NCBI GenBank assembly: GCA_031277855.1
Contig: JAITLO010000034.1
Coordinates: forward strand, 165,412 to 229,411
Source of the DNA: Acidovorax sp.
Lineage (GTDB): Bacteria; Pseudomonadota; Gammaproteobacteria; Burkholderiales; Burkholderiaceae_C
Length of the DNA stretch: 64,000 nt
Direction: 5' to 3'
Part shown: in pieces, positions 9,585 to 17,634 of the stretch
How the letters are laid out: each line of letters opens with the position of its first letter
Numbering within the stretch: the first letter of the stretch is position 1
Translations under genes and position numbers: made by a program
The notes under the pieces: model-generated
The model's input: only the letters and a program-made list of their open reading frames with translations
The model's database searches: none
What the model was told of the DNA's origin: nothing

Positions 9585-10256
9585 TCAGTCGGATTCCACG
9601 CTGTCCGTGCTGAACGTGGGGCCGGTGCTGCCGGGCACCCAGCCGGGATAGGTTTCCATCACCTCGGCAAACAGGGCGGAGTCGATCCAGCGCTGCAACC
9701 AGTCCTGCAAATGGGGCCAGGGTTGCTCGGCCCACTGCGCCTCGTCAATACGGGCGAACTGGCGCACAAAGGGGCGCAGCGCCATATCGGCCAGGCTGGG
9801 GTTCTGGCCAAACAGATAGCCCGTCTCGGCCAGCTGTGCATCCAGCTCTGCCAGCCAGGTGATGGCATCGGTCTGGGCCTGGTTCACTTCCTCGGCGTTG
9901 TAGCGCTCGGGGTATTTGCAGCGGTCCAGCGCTTGCTTGAAAAAGCTGTCATTGCGCTCGATCAGCGCCAGCATGTCGTTCAGGTCGCCTGCCGTGGGCG
10001 TCAGCCAGGCGTCCGGGTCGTTGGCGCGCAGCGCGTGCAGCATCACTTCCAGGCTTTGGTCTATCACCGTGCCGTTTTGCAGTACCAGCACCGGTACCGT
10101 GCCCTTGGGCGAGGCATCCAACAACGCCTGTGGCTTGGCACGCAGATTCACTTCCCGCAGCTCGCAGGCCAGCCCGGCATGCGCCAGCGCCAGACGGGCG
10201 CGGATGGCATAGGGGCAGCGGCGGAAGGAATACAGAACGGGCAGGGCGGTGGACAT
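9585..10256 (-). CDS. Glutathione S-transferase family protein
   Basis: A 223-residue cytosolic protein with an N-terminal thioredoxin-fold GST domain and an alpha-helical C-terminal domain. YSFRRCPYAIRARLAL (about residues 9-24) carries a CPYA motif, the glutaredoxin-like active site seen in bacterial GSTs that use cysteine rather than tyrosine/serine; KGTVPVL and QSLEVM are the cis-proline and glutathione-binding segments. ATG at 10256 is the only sensible start: upstream sequence is non-domain. Substrate cannot be predicted. Glutaredoxin-2-like function is an alternative, given the CPYA motif. Confidence 0.88.
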   Translation of the reverse strand: MSTALPVLYSFRRCPYAIRARLALAHAGLACELREVNLRAKPQALLDASPKGTVPVLVLQNGTVIDQSLEVMLHALRANDPDAWLTPTAGDLNDMLALIERNDSFFKQALDRCKYPERYNAEEVNQAQTDAITWLAELDAQLAETGYLFGQNPSLADMALRPFVRQFARIDEAQWAEQPWPHLQDWLQRWIDSALFAEVMETYPGWVPGSTGPTFSTDSVESD

Positions 10257-10420
10257 GGAGTGCGTGGTTTGGGCCGTGCAAGCCCGAGTCGGAAAGCCGG
10301 GAATGATAGCGGTTTGGGCGCACTGAGTGGGGGGCGGGGCTATGGGGCTAGATGTGATCCGCCGAAGGCGTGTTTGCTGCGGGCAGTGTCGCGGTTGGAG
10401 TGGCATCTTTGAACACGTTC

Positions 10421-10972
10421 TTATGCTTGCGCCAGGCTCTGCAGCACCCAATCGGCACGCTCGGCCACGCTGAGCTTGGGCAGCAGCAATGCTTCGTATC
10501 CCAAGGCGGGATAGGCAAGCTGCAGGCGCTCGAACTCGGCCTGCGCTGCCTCCATGGCATGGCGCCGCTCCGCATCCTGGACATAGATTTCCGGCCAGGG
10601 CGGGGTCAGAAACACGCGCGGGTGGTAGAGAGAGGACAGTGGTGGTACAGGAGGCAGGGCCTCGCCGGGTAGTGCCTGGAGGGCAGCGACCGCGTCGACC
10701 AGGCTGCGGTCAAAGAACACCCAGGAGCCCTGGTGGCGTGCAGCCCGGGCATGGTCGTCCAATGCCAGCGCGATGCAGCGCCGCAAAAAGCCGGCCATGT
10801 CTATCCAGGGAAGGGTGGCTTCCCCGCTGCGCAAGGCCGCTTGAACGACGCGTCGGCCGGGCTCTTCCACCACGGCATGGCCACGCCTTTCAAGCTCGGC
10901 CAGCAGCGTGGATTTGCCGCCGCCCGAGCAGCCGGAAATCACGACCAGGCGCTGTGCTGCAGCTGCTTTCAT
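10421..10972 (-). CDS. AAA/P-loop NTPase, possible small-molecule kinase
   Basis: A 183-residue cytosolic protein. The N-terminus reads LVVISGCSGGGKSTLLAEL, a Walker A motif (GCSGGGKST, residues 14-22). A Walker B-like WVFFDRSLVDAV lies near residue 88. The size and motif spacing fit the AAA_28/NadR-like predicted kinase-ATPase group (ATPases annotated 'AAA family ATPase'), not ABC or large AAA proteins. It follows the DUF817 gene on the same strand with about 9 bases between them, so the two are probably co-transcribed. No substrate is suggested by the sequence. Confidence 0.75.
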   Translation of the reverse strand: MKAAAAQRLVVISGCSGGGKSTLLAELERRGHAVVEEPGRRVVQAALRSGEATLPWIDMAGFLRRCIALALDDHARAARHQGSWVFFDRSLVDAVAALQALPGEALPPVPPLSSLYHPRVFLTPPWPEIYVQDAERRHAMEAAQAEFERLQLAYPALGYEALLLPKLSVAERADWVLQSLAQA

Positions 10973-10981
10973 TGCTTTGCC

Positions 10982-11872
10982 TCACGCCGGCACATGGATG
11001 TGCCGTTTGATGTGCTTGAGGTTGGCCACGATGGTGAAGGTCATCACCACCAGCATGGACCAGGAACTCCACTTGCCCACATGCACGGTGGACCAGGCGC
11101 CCAGCTGGTTGGGGTAGCTCCAGACGCCGGCAAAGGTGGAGATGTTTTCGGCCAGCCAGATGAAAAAGCCGATCAGCACAAAGGACAGCAGCAGCGGCAT
11201 GTGGCGGTCGCGGTCCAGCGGGCGATACACCACAGTGGTGCGGGCATACAGGCCCAGGGCGCAGGCAGCCAGATACCAGCGGTAGTCGCCTATGTAGTGG
11301 TGGGTGAAGAAGTTGGCGTAAATCAGCACCGCAATCAGCGCTGCCATCCAGTAGGGCGGGTGGTGCAGTATGCGCAGCTCGAACAGCCGCCAGGCCTGGA
11401 TGATGTAGCTGCCAACGGCCGCATACATAAAGCCCGAGAACAGCGGCACGCCCCAGAGCTTGGTATAGGCAAAGTCCGGATAGGCCCAGGACTTGATGCC
11501 GCTGGAGGTCTTGAACACCTCCAGCGCAAAGCCCACCAGGTGGAACAAGGTGATGGCCTTGAGCTCGTCCCAGGTCTCCAGCCGCGTGGCCACCATGGCG
11601 AACTGGATGGCCAGGGCGGCGATCAGCAGCAGGTCGTAGCGCGGAATGCCCCAGATGCCGCCCCGGGGCATGGCAAACACGGCAGCAAAGAACAGGCCCA
11701 CAAACAGGCAGCTGCGCGCATTTTTCAGGCCAAAGAACCAAAACTCCCACACAAAGCGCTTGACGCCCGCGAGCTGGGCGGGCACGGGGCGGTGCATCAG
11801 CCAGTCATCCAGGGCATTGAGGCGGAGCAGGGTGGATCGGGGTGGGGCAGCGGCGAGGGTGGACGAAGGCAT
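10982..11872 (-). CDS. DUF817 family integral membrane protein (YoaT-like)
   Basis: A 296-residue protein with about eight hydrophobic segments; recognisable family stretches are KRFVWEFWFFGLKNARSCLF and FKTSSGIKSWAYPD, both highly conserved in DUF817 proteins, plus HHYIGDYRWYLA. Many histidines and aromatic residues are placed in loops between membrane segments, but no cofactor motif is evident. Function is unknown. The ATG at 11872 is chosen over a GTG at 11899; neither has a strong RBS. Downstream P-loop NTPase is probably in the same transcript. Confidence 0.82.
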   Translation of the reverse strand: MPSSTLAAAPPRSTLLRLNALDDWLMHRPVPAQLAGVKRFVWEFWFFGLKNARSCLFVGLFFAAVFAMPRGGIWGIPRYDLLLIAALAIQFAMVATRLETWDELKAITLFHLVGFALEVFKTSSGIKSWAYPDFAYTKLWGVPLFSGFMYAAVGSYIIQAWRLFELRILHHPPYWMAALIAVLIYANFFTHHYIGDYRWYLAACALGLYARTTVVYRPLDRDRHMPLLLSFVLIGFFIWLAENISTFAGVWSYPNQLGAWSTVHVGKWSSWSMLVVMTFTIVANLKHIKRHIHVPA

Positions 11873-11951
11873 GGAGGGGCGAAGAAAGGCACGGTGCACG
11901 GCATGGCTTGCGTGCGTGGGGGAAAGCTGGCGGGCAGTATGCCAGCGCAGC

Positions 11952-12809
11952 CTATGCTGCCTGCTGCAGCAGCCACTGGCGCAGCTGTGTCAGTGCGGGC
12001 CAGGCGGGCCGGGTCTTGGGCGTGGTGAACCAGTAGGCGCCGGCAGGCACGGTGGTAGCAAAAGGCTGGACCAGGCGGCCGGCGCGCAGCAAATGGGCAA
12101 ACATGGCCGGTGGAAGCAGGGCCACGCCCGCGCCCAGGGCGGCGGCTTCGGCCAGGGCGATGGAGCTGTCAAACATGGGGCCGGTGGCGCGCAGCGGTGG
12201 CAAGCCGGTGCTGAGGCACCACTGTTCCCATTCCCCGCTGCGAAACGAGCGCAGCAGCGGCTGACCGCGCAGGTCGCCGGGCTGGCGCAGGCGCTCGGCA
12301 ATGGTGGGGGCGCACAGCGGCGTCAGCGGGGCTTGCACCAGCAAATCGGCCTGCAGCCCGGGCCATGCACCGTCGCCAAAGCGGATGGCGGCGTCCAGGC
12401 CCTCGGCATTCAGGTCCACGCGGTTGTTGTGGGTCTGCAGCCGCAAATCGATCTGCGGGTGCTGGGCTTCAAAGGCCGGCAGCCTGGGCAACAGCCAGCC
12501 CACGGCGAAGGTGCCCACCACGCCCAGAGTCAGCACCTCGCGCGGGTGTTCGTCGCGCAACTGGGTAAAGGCGCGCTCCAGCCGGCCCAGACTGTCCTGC
12601 ACCACGGGCCACAGGCTTTGGCCCTCATCGGTCAGGGCCAAGCCGCGCGGCAGGCGCTTGAACAGCGGGTGACCCAACCAGTCTTCCAGGCGGCGGATAT
12701 GCTGGCTCACGGCCGCCTGGGTCACATGCAGCTCCTGGGCCGCATGGGTGAGGTTGAGGTGGCGTGCCGCCGCATCAAACATGCGCAAGGCATTCAGAGG
12801 CAGTTGCAT
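11952..12809 (-). CDS. ampR: LysR-type regulator of beta-lactamase, AmpR-like
   Basis: A 285-residue LysR regulator. The N-terminal winged HTH reads PLNALRMFDAAARHLNLTHA followed by TQAAVSQHIRRLE, the AmpR/GcvA subgroup. The effector domain carries AmpR-specific stretches: GVVGTFAVGWLLP (threonine equivalent to Thr103), THNNRVDLNAEGLD, LLRSFRSGEWEQW, MFDSSIALAEAAALG and a late YWFTTP (tyrosine equivalent to Tyr264). It is divergent from a class A beta-lactamase 117 bases away, the classic AmpR arrangement, so it should activate that gene in response to cell-wall muropeptides. Regulation is inferred from family and position. Confidence 0.9.
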   Translation of the reverse strand: MQLPLNALRMFDAAARHLNLTHAAQELHVTQAAVSQHIRRLEDWLGHPLFKRLPRGLALTDEGQSLWPVVQDSLGRLERAFTQLRDEHPREVLTLGVVGTFAVGWLLPRLPAFEAQHPQIDLRLQTHNNRVDLNAEGLDAAIRFGDGAWPGLQADLLVQAPLTPLCAPTIAERLRQPGDLRGQPLLRSFRSGEWEQWCLSTGLPPLRATGPMFDSSIALAEAAALGAGVALLPPAMFAHLLRAGRLVQPFATTVPAGAYWFTTPKTRPAWPALTQLRQWLLQQAA

Positions 12810-12925
12810 GATGGGTATAAGTTTTACTTGTGCTTGACCGCAGAATTTATCGCTATTCGTTGCAGAGTGCAGCGTCTATGCTTGGGTTATTGTGCAAGAG
12901 TCATAGCTAGACATGGGGAGGTAGT
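12810..12925. promoter_or_regulatory. Divergent ampR / beta-lactamase control region
   Basis: A 116-base A+T-richer spacer between divergent start codons, where AmpR operators normally lie. A small dyad ATAAG-TTTTA-CTTGT is visible at 12817-12831, next to the ampR start, and a TATGCT -10-like hexamer at about 12874-12879 faces the beta-lactamase. I could not confirm a canonical T-N11-A AmpR site. Confidence 0.5.
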
Positions 12926-13891
12926 ATGCAACGGCGCATGTTTTTGGCTGGAACAGTGGTGGGTTTGGGAGCTTTGAGCGCTTGCTCGACCACCAAGAAA
13001 AACTATCAAGATGAATCTGCTTTCACCGCAGATGCTGACCAGGGCTTGCGTGCCGCAGCCCGTGAGGTAGAGGCCCAGACCGGTGGCCGCCTGGGCCTGA
13101 GCGTGCTGGACACGAGCAATGGTCGCCAGCTGAGCTGGCGCGGTGGCGAGCGCTTTGCGCTGTGCAGCACCTTTAAAACGCTGCTGGCTGCCCAGGTGTT
13201 GCAGCGTGCAGAGCAAGGCAAGGAGGTGCTGCACCGCCGCGTGCTGTACCGCCGTGACGAGCTGGTCAGCTATTCACCCGTGACCGAAGAATGGGCCGAT
13301 ACCCTGGAAGGCTTGAGCGTGCAGTCGCTGCTGCGCGCCAGCGTGGTGCTCAGTGACAACACTGCCGCCAATTTGCTGCTGCGCAGCGTGGGTGGCCCGC
13401 AGGCACTGACCGAGTGGCTGCGCGGCCTGGGCGATACCGAAACCCGGCTGGACCGCTGGGAGCCCGAGCTCAACAGCGCCAAGCCTGGCGATGTGCGCGA
13501 CACCACCACGCCCGAAGCCATGGCGCTGACATTGCGCAAATTGCTGGTGGACGAGTCGGTGCTGCAAGCGCCCAGCAGCACGCAGCTGACGCGCTGGCTG
13601 GTGCAAAGCCGTACCGGTGACCAGCGCGTGCGCGCGCATTTCCCGGTGGACTGGGTGGCCGGCGGCAAGACGGGCTCGGGCGAGCACGGCACCAGCAATG
13701 ACACCTTGATTGTCTGGCCCGGCCCGCGCAAGCCGCCGCTGGTGGTGGCCTGCTATCTCACGGGCAGCCGCCACAGCGCAGCGCAGCGCGATGCCCAGTT
13801 GGCCCGCCTGGGCGAGGCCTTGGTGCGCTGGCAGCAAGCGGGTGCGGCGCCGGCACCGGTGGCCGCCACACCGCCCTATATCCCGGGGTGA
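12926..13891 (+). CDS. Class A beta-lactamase
   Basis: A 321-residue serine beta-lactamase. Residues 1-20 form a twin-arginine-containing signal with lipobox LSAC, so export as a lipoprotein is likely. Catalytic motifs are intact: STFK at 81-84 (Ambler 70-73), SDN at 143-145, WEPELN with Glu179 (Ambler 166) and KTGSG at 248-252 (Ambler 234-238). A cysteine precedes STFK (Ambler 69) but the Ambler 238 position is glycine, so the carbapenemase disulfide is absent. A proline/alanine-rich tail follows the domain. RBS GGGAGG lies at 12915-12920. Divergent ampR predicts inducibility. Spectrum cannot be read from sequence alone. Confidence 0.95.
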   Translation: MQRRMFLAGTVVGLGALSACSTTKKNYQDESAFTADADQGLRAAAREVEAQTGGRLGLSVLDTSNGRQLSWRGGERFALCSTFKTLLAAQVLQRAEQGKEVLHRRVLYRRDELVSYSPVTEEWADTLEGLSVQSLLRASVVLSDNTAANLLLRSVGGPQALTEWLRGLGDTETRLDRWEPELNSAKPGDVRDTTTPEAMALTLRKLLVDESVLQAPSSTQLTRWLVQSRTGDQRVRAHFPVDWVAGGKTGSGEHGTSNDTLIVWPGPRKPPLVVACYLTGSRHSAAQRDAQLARLGEALVRWQQAGAAPAPVAATPPYIPG

Positions 13892-14067
13892 TAGGGCGCG
13901 GGTGGGCAGCGCCATCCAGGCATGGCGCTGCTGGATAGGAGGAAACCCCTGAACCGCCCCAGGGGGTTGAGGTGCATCAAAGGTGGGTCACCTCAATTGT
14001 CACAAAACGTAATTAATGCCCTAAAAAGCATTCCTTTCGTTTTGTCTGCTGACTGCTGCCCACCACC
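13892..14067. other. Spacer with two hairpins after the beta-lactamase
   Basis: Contains GCAGCGCC / GGCGCTGC (about 13908-13932) and AACCCC / GGGGTT (about 13946-13970), neither followed by a clear T run; possible weak termination of the beta-lactamase transcript. The A+T-rich stretch 13996-14040 is the likely promoter area of the following gene. Confidence 0.4.
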
Positions 14068-15216
14068 ATGCGACGTATTCGCCAGAGCGATCTGGTCCTG
14101 AATGAGCCATTGCCTTGGCCGCTGTTTGATGAAAACGGCAACCTGCTGCTGCGCGAAGGCTATGTGCTGAGCATTCCGCGCCACATCAATGCCTTGCTGG
14201 AGCGTGGGGCGTTTGCACCCGATCCGCCGGCCGATGATGCGGAGCAACCCACGCTGGCCCTGCCTGAGTGCCATGCCAGACCGCAGGTGGGCGACCCGGT
14301 GTTCGAACGCGCCGACGCCCTGGCCATGACGCTCAAGCGTTTGCATGCACATTTGCAAAGCGGCTCGCTCAAGGCCGAGTTGCGCCCGGTGGTGCTGGGC
14401 CTGGCCCACGGCATTGTCGATGCCTGCAACGAAGATGCCGATGCGTTGCTGGCGGCATTGCACCTGAGCCGCCAGCACCCCTATCTCGTCATCCAGCAGT
14501 TGCTGGGCGCCACGCTGGTGGAGATGGCCGCGCGCGAGCTGCCGCTCGATGAGCCCACGCGCTTGTCACTGGCCTGTGCGGCGTTGACGCGCGACCTGTC
14601 CCTGCTGCCGCTGCAGGCCCAGTTGGACAAGCAGGATGGAGCGCTGACGCCGCAGCAGCAGGAGCAGGTGCGCAGCCATCCCGAGCGTTCCGCCTCGTTG
14701 CTGCTGGAGATGGGGGTGACGGACATGTTGTGGCTGGCCTTGGTGCGCCAGCACCACGAGCGCATCGACGGCTCGGGCTATCCCCATGCGCTGCGGGGCG
14801 ATGCCATCTTGCCTGGTGCCAGGTTGCTGGCGATTGCCGATTCCTATGCCGCCATGGTCACGCCGCGCCCCAACCGCCTGGGGCAATTCCCACGCGAAGC
14901 CTTGAAGGCCTTGTTCCAGGACCGCGCCCGCTTGTATGACGATCCGCTGCTGCAGCTGTCCATCAAGACGCTGACCATGCACCCGCCCGGCATGCTGGCG
15001 CGCCTGGCCAATGGCGAGTTTGCCGTGGTGCGCTCGCGCCACAAGCACAAGGACTCGCTGGACCTGTGGTGCCTGTATGACAGCAGCGGCATGCCCATGT
15101 TGCAGCCCCAGCGCCGCGACTCCAACGACCCCGCACATGACATCACCGGCACGCTGCGTGTCGAAGAGTGCCGCAGCGCCGCCCTGGTGCTCAAGCGTCT
15201 GTGGATGCAATCCTAG
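14068..15216 (+). CDS. HD-GYP-like protein with a degenerate HD site
   Basis: A 382-residue cytoplasmic protein. Residues 1-50 form a small domain (PLPWPLFDENGNLLLREGYVL) typical of betaproteobacterial HD-GYP proteins. The C-terminal half keeps HHERIDGSGYPHAL (residues 229-242), the GYP signature, and a downstream AIADSYAAM metal-site segment. Where the catalytic HD pair should stand the sequence is ALTRDLSL (residues 172-179): the histidine is gone. It may therefore lack c-di-GMP phosphodiesterase activity and act as a binding or scaffold protein. It ends 14 bases before an Aer-like PAS/HAMP gene, implying one transcript and a shared pathway. Confidence 0.8.
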   Translation: MRRIRQSDLVLNEPLPWPLFDENGNLLLREGYVLSIPRHINALLERGAFAPDPPADDAEQPTLALPECHARPQVGDPVFERADALAMTLKRLHAHLQSGSLKAELRPVVLGLAHGIVDACNEDADALLAALHLSRQHPYLVIQQLLGATLVEMAARELPLDEPTRLSLACAALTRDLSLLPLQAQLDKQDGALTPQQQEQVRSHPERSASLLLEMGVTDMLWLALVRQHHERIDGSGYPHALRGDAILPGARLLAIADSYAAMVTPRPNRLGQFPREALKALFQDRARLYDDPLLQLSIKTLTMHPPGMLARLANGEFAVVRSRHKHKDSLDLWCLYDSSGMPMLQPQRRDSNDPAHDITGTLRVEECRSAALVLKRLWMQS

Positions 15217-15230
15217 AGAAAGCCGTTTCC

Positions 15231-16925
15231 ATGAAGCAGAACCTGCCTGTGACCACCCGGCATACCGAGATTCCACCAGGCGTGAACCTGGTCTCCAAGA
15301 CCGATCTCAAAGGCCGCATCACCTACGCCAACGAGGCCTTTGTCGAGGTCAGCGGCTACACGCTGGACGAGCTGCAGGGCCGCAGCCACAACATCGTGCG
15401 CCACCCCGATATGCCGGCTGCAGCCTTTGCTGACATGTGGGCCACCTTGCAAGGTGGCCATCCCTGGCGCGGCCTGGTCAAAAACCGTTGCAAGGACGGC
15501 GGCTATTACTGGGTGGATGCCTGTGTGGTGCCCATTACCCGGCATGACGAGGTGACGGGCTATATGTCGGTGCGCAAGCACGCTGCGCCCGAGGCCGTTG
15601 CCAAGGCCGAGGCCTTGTACGCCCGCATGGCGGCAGGCCAGCCGCCACGCCGCCTGCGATTGCCGCGCTGGCTGGGCATACGCAGTGGTATGCGGGCCGG
15701 AAGTCTGTTTGTGGCAGTGCTGATGCTGGCCGGCGGTGCACTGGGCATGGGCGGGCTGACACTGGCAGACCGAGCTTTTTCGCGCCTGTACCGTGGCCAG
15801 CTGGAGCCGGTGGCAGCCATTGGCGCCATCGAAGCACGCCTGAGCGAGAGCCACACCACCATGCTGGAGATTCGCCTGGCGCGCCGTGAGCAGGCGGTGG
15901 CGGCCACCCAGCCTGCGGCACTGGATGCACAGGTGGCCAGGCTGCGTGCCAACCGCGATGAAATCCATGGGCTGCTGGAGCAGCTCAAGGGCACGACCGA
16001 GGAGGTCGTGCTGCAAAAACTGCGGCTGACCGAGGCATTGACGCACTACACCGAAGACGGTTTGCGCTGGGTGGAGCAGGCTGCCGCGCGCGACAACTTG
16101 GCCCAGGTGGATCGCCTGGTGGCCTTGCGTGTGCTGCCACTGGAGCAAGACGCCATGGCCGCCGCCGTGGACCTGCGCCAGGCCTTGCTGGATGCGGCAC
16201 AGGGCGAGTACAGCAACACCTTGGAGCGCAATGCCCGCATCCGCTACTTTGCGGCTGCAGGGATTTTGCTGGGCCTGCTGGTGGTGGGCCTGGTGGGGCA
16301 TATGTTCATCCGCGGCATTGTGGATCCGCTCAATGCCTCCATACGCCGGCTCAACCGTATTGCACAGGGCGATCTGCAGGGCGAGATTGATCTGTCAGGC
16401 ACCGGTGAGAGTGGCCAACTCAACCACGCGGCCACGGTCATGCAGCTGCACCTGAAGGTGATGATTGATGAGATTGCCCTGGCAGCGCGGCGCATTCACC
16501 GCCACTGCGCCATGCTGAACACAGCCTTGTACGAGGTGACGGAGCATTCAGAGTCCCAGCACGACCGCGTCTATGCCGCCATTGCCGCGCTGGATGTGGC
16601 CATGGCGGAAACCGGTGACCTGAGCGTGCGGGCCGAGCGTTTGCTGCAAAAGGCCAGCGAGCAGGAGGCGCCTGGCAGCAGCCCGCAGCTGGTGGACGAT
16701 GCACGCGCCCTGGCCACTGCCACACGCCTGACCGCGTTTGGGGCCGAAGAGGTGGCGCGCAGCATGCGCCAGGTGGCCGATTTGATTGTGGAAAACCGCA
16801 GCGAGGCACAGCGCGCCTGGCGCGCCTCGGAGGCGTTGACGCGCACGGCGGGCGAGCTCAATCAGCTGGTGGACTACTTCGAGCCGCCCAAGACGGGGCA
16901 AGCGCCGGCCGTGTCTGCGGTTTAG
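15231..16925 (+). CDS. Aer-like PAS / HAMP sensor lacking the chemoreceptor tip
   Basis: A 564-residue membrane protein. Residues about 18-115 are an Aer-type, probably FAD-binding PAS domain (HNIVRHPDMP, PWRGLVKNR, GYYWVDA). A membrane segment near 160-180, a periplasmic four-helix-bundle-like region (about 185-340), a second membrane segment (about 342-362) and a HAMP domain (about 363-415) follow. The C-terminal ~150 residues are helical, but the near-invariant chemoreceptor hairpin tip (QTNLLALNAAIEAARAGE-type) is absent, so coupling to CheA/CheW is doubtful. Start at 15231. Adjacent degenerate HD-GYP gene suggests redox or energy sensing routed to c-di-GMP rather than chemotaxis; this is inference. 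Confidence 0.82.
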   Translation: MKQNLPVTTRHTEIPPGVNLVSKTDLKGRITYANEAFVEVSGYTLDELQGRSHNIVRHPDMPAAAFADMWATLQGGHPWRGLVKNRCKDGGYYWVDACVVPITRHDEVTGYMSVRKHAAPEAVAKAEALYARMAAGQPPRRLRLPRWLGIRSGMRAGSLFVAVLMLAGGALGMGGLTLADRAFSRLYRGQLEPVAAIGAIEARLSESHTTMLEIRLARREQAVAATQPAALDAQVARLRANRDEIHGLLEQLKGTTEEVVLQKLRLTEALTHYTEDGLRWVEQAAARDNLAQVDRLVALRVLPLEQDAMAAAVDLRQALLDAAQGEYSNTLERNARIRYFAAAGILLGLLVVGLVGHMFIRGIVDPLNASIRRLNRIAQGDLQGEIDLSGTGESGQLNHAATVMQLHLKVMIDEIALAARRIHRHCAMLNTALYEVTEHSESQHDRVYAAIAALDVAMAETGDLSVRAERLLQKASEQEAPGSSPQLVDDARALATATRLTAFGAEEVARSMRQVADLIVENRSEAQRAWRASEALTRTAGELNQLVDYFEPPKTGQAPAVSAV

Positions 16926-17005
16926 AGGCAGGGGCGTCACTGCTTTGCAGGACGGGCAATAGCACGCCGCCTGCGGCGGTATCGCTACCTCGTGGCCTGT
17001 TTGGC

Positions 17006-17482
17006 TTAAGCGGCCGATCCCATCTGGCTTTGCAGATAGTTGGGCAGGCCGATCTTCTCGATCAGGCCCAACTGCTTTTCCAGCCAGTAGGCGTGGTCTT
17101 CTTCGGTGTCCTTGAGCTGGGCCAGCAGCAGGTCGCGGCTCTGGTAGTCGGCGTGGCGCTCGCACAGTGCCATGGCGGCGCGCAGGTTGTCGCGCACCTG
17201 GTATTCCACGGCCAGGTCTTTGCGCAGCATGGCTTCCACGGTGTCGCCGGGCTCGAAAGCATGGGGGCGCATATCGGGCTTGCCGCCCAGGAACAGAATG
17301 CGGCGCAGGATCACGTCGGCATGCTGGGTTTCTTCTTCCATCTCGTGGCCTATGCGCTCGAACAGGCGCATAAAGCCCTGGTCCTCGTATTGGCGCGAGT
17401 GGATGAAGTACTGGTCGCGTGCGGCCAGCTCGCCGCGCAGCAGTTCTTTCAGGCAGTCAATGACTTCGGGATGGCCTTGCAT
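17006..17482 (-). CDS. bfr: Bacterioferritin-type iron storage protein without the haem Met
   Basis: A 158-residue ferritin-like protein, co-linear with E. coli Bfr. Ferroxidase ligands Glu18, Tyr25, Glu51, His54 and later Glu and His ([11 protein letters not shown]) are all present at the expected positions. Position 52, the methionine that axially binds the inter-subunit haem, is threonine (EETQHAD instead of E.MKHAD). Such subunits exist in organisms with two bacterioferritins and in FtnA-type proteins. Start at 17482 matches the MQGHPEVID opening. No bacterioferritin-associated ferredoxin gene is adjacent. Iron oxidation and storage is likely retained; haem binding is doubtful unless a partner subunit exists elsewhere. 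Confidence 0.92.
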   Translation of the reverse strand: MQGHPEVIDCLKELLRGELAARDQYFIHSRQYEDQGFMRLFERIGHEMEEETQHADVILRRILFLGGKPDMRPHAFEPGDTVEAMLRKDLAVEYQVRDNLRAAMALCERHADYQSRDLLLAQLKDTEEDHAYWLEKQLGLIEKIGLPNYLQSQMGSAA

Positions 17483-17634
17483 GTTGTAGTTCTGTGAAGT
17501 GGACAATGGCCCAAGTATCCCGTGTCTGCGCCGCATGCCCAAATGCGCGGGCCGCAATTCCCGCGCAAATCCGTACTGCATGCGGGCGCAACGCACTCGC
17601 ATTCGCATTGAAGTGCTTGGCCAGCAGCGTGCAC

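Noticed and set aside
12926..13891. Carbapenemase-type class A enzyme
   Set aside because: Cys at Ambler 69 is present but the partner Cys 238 is Gly, so the defining disulfide is missing.
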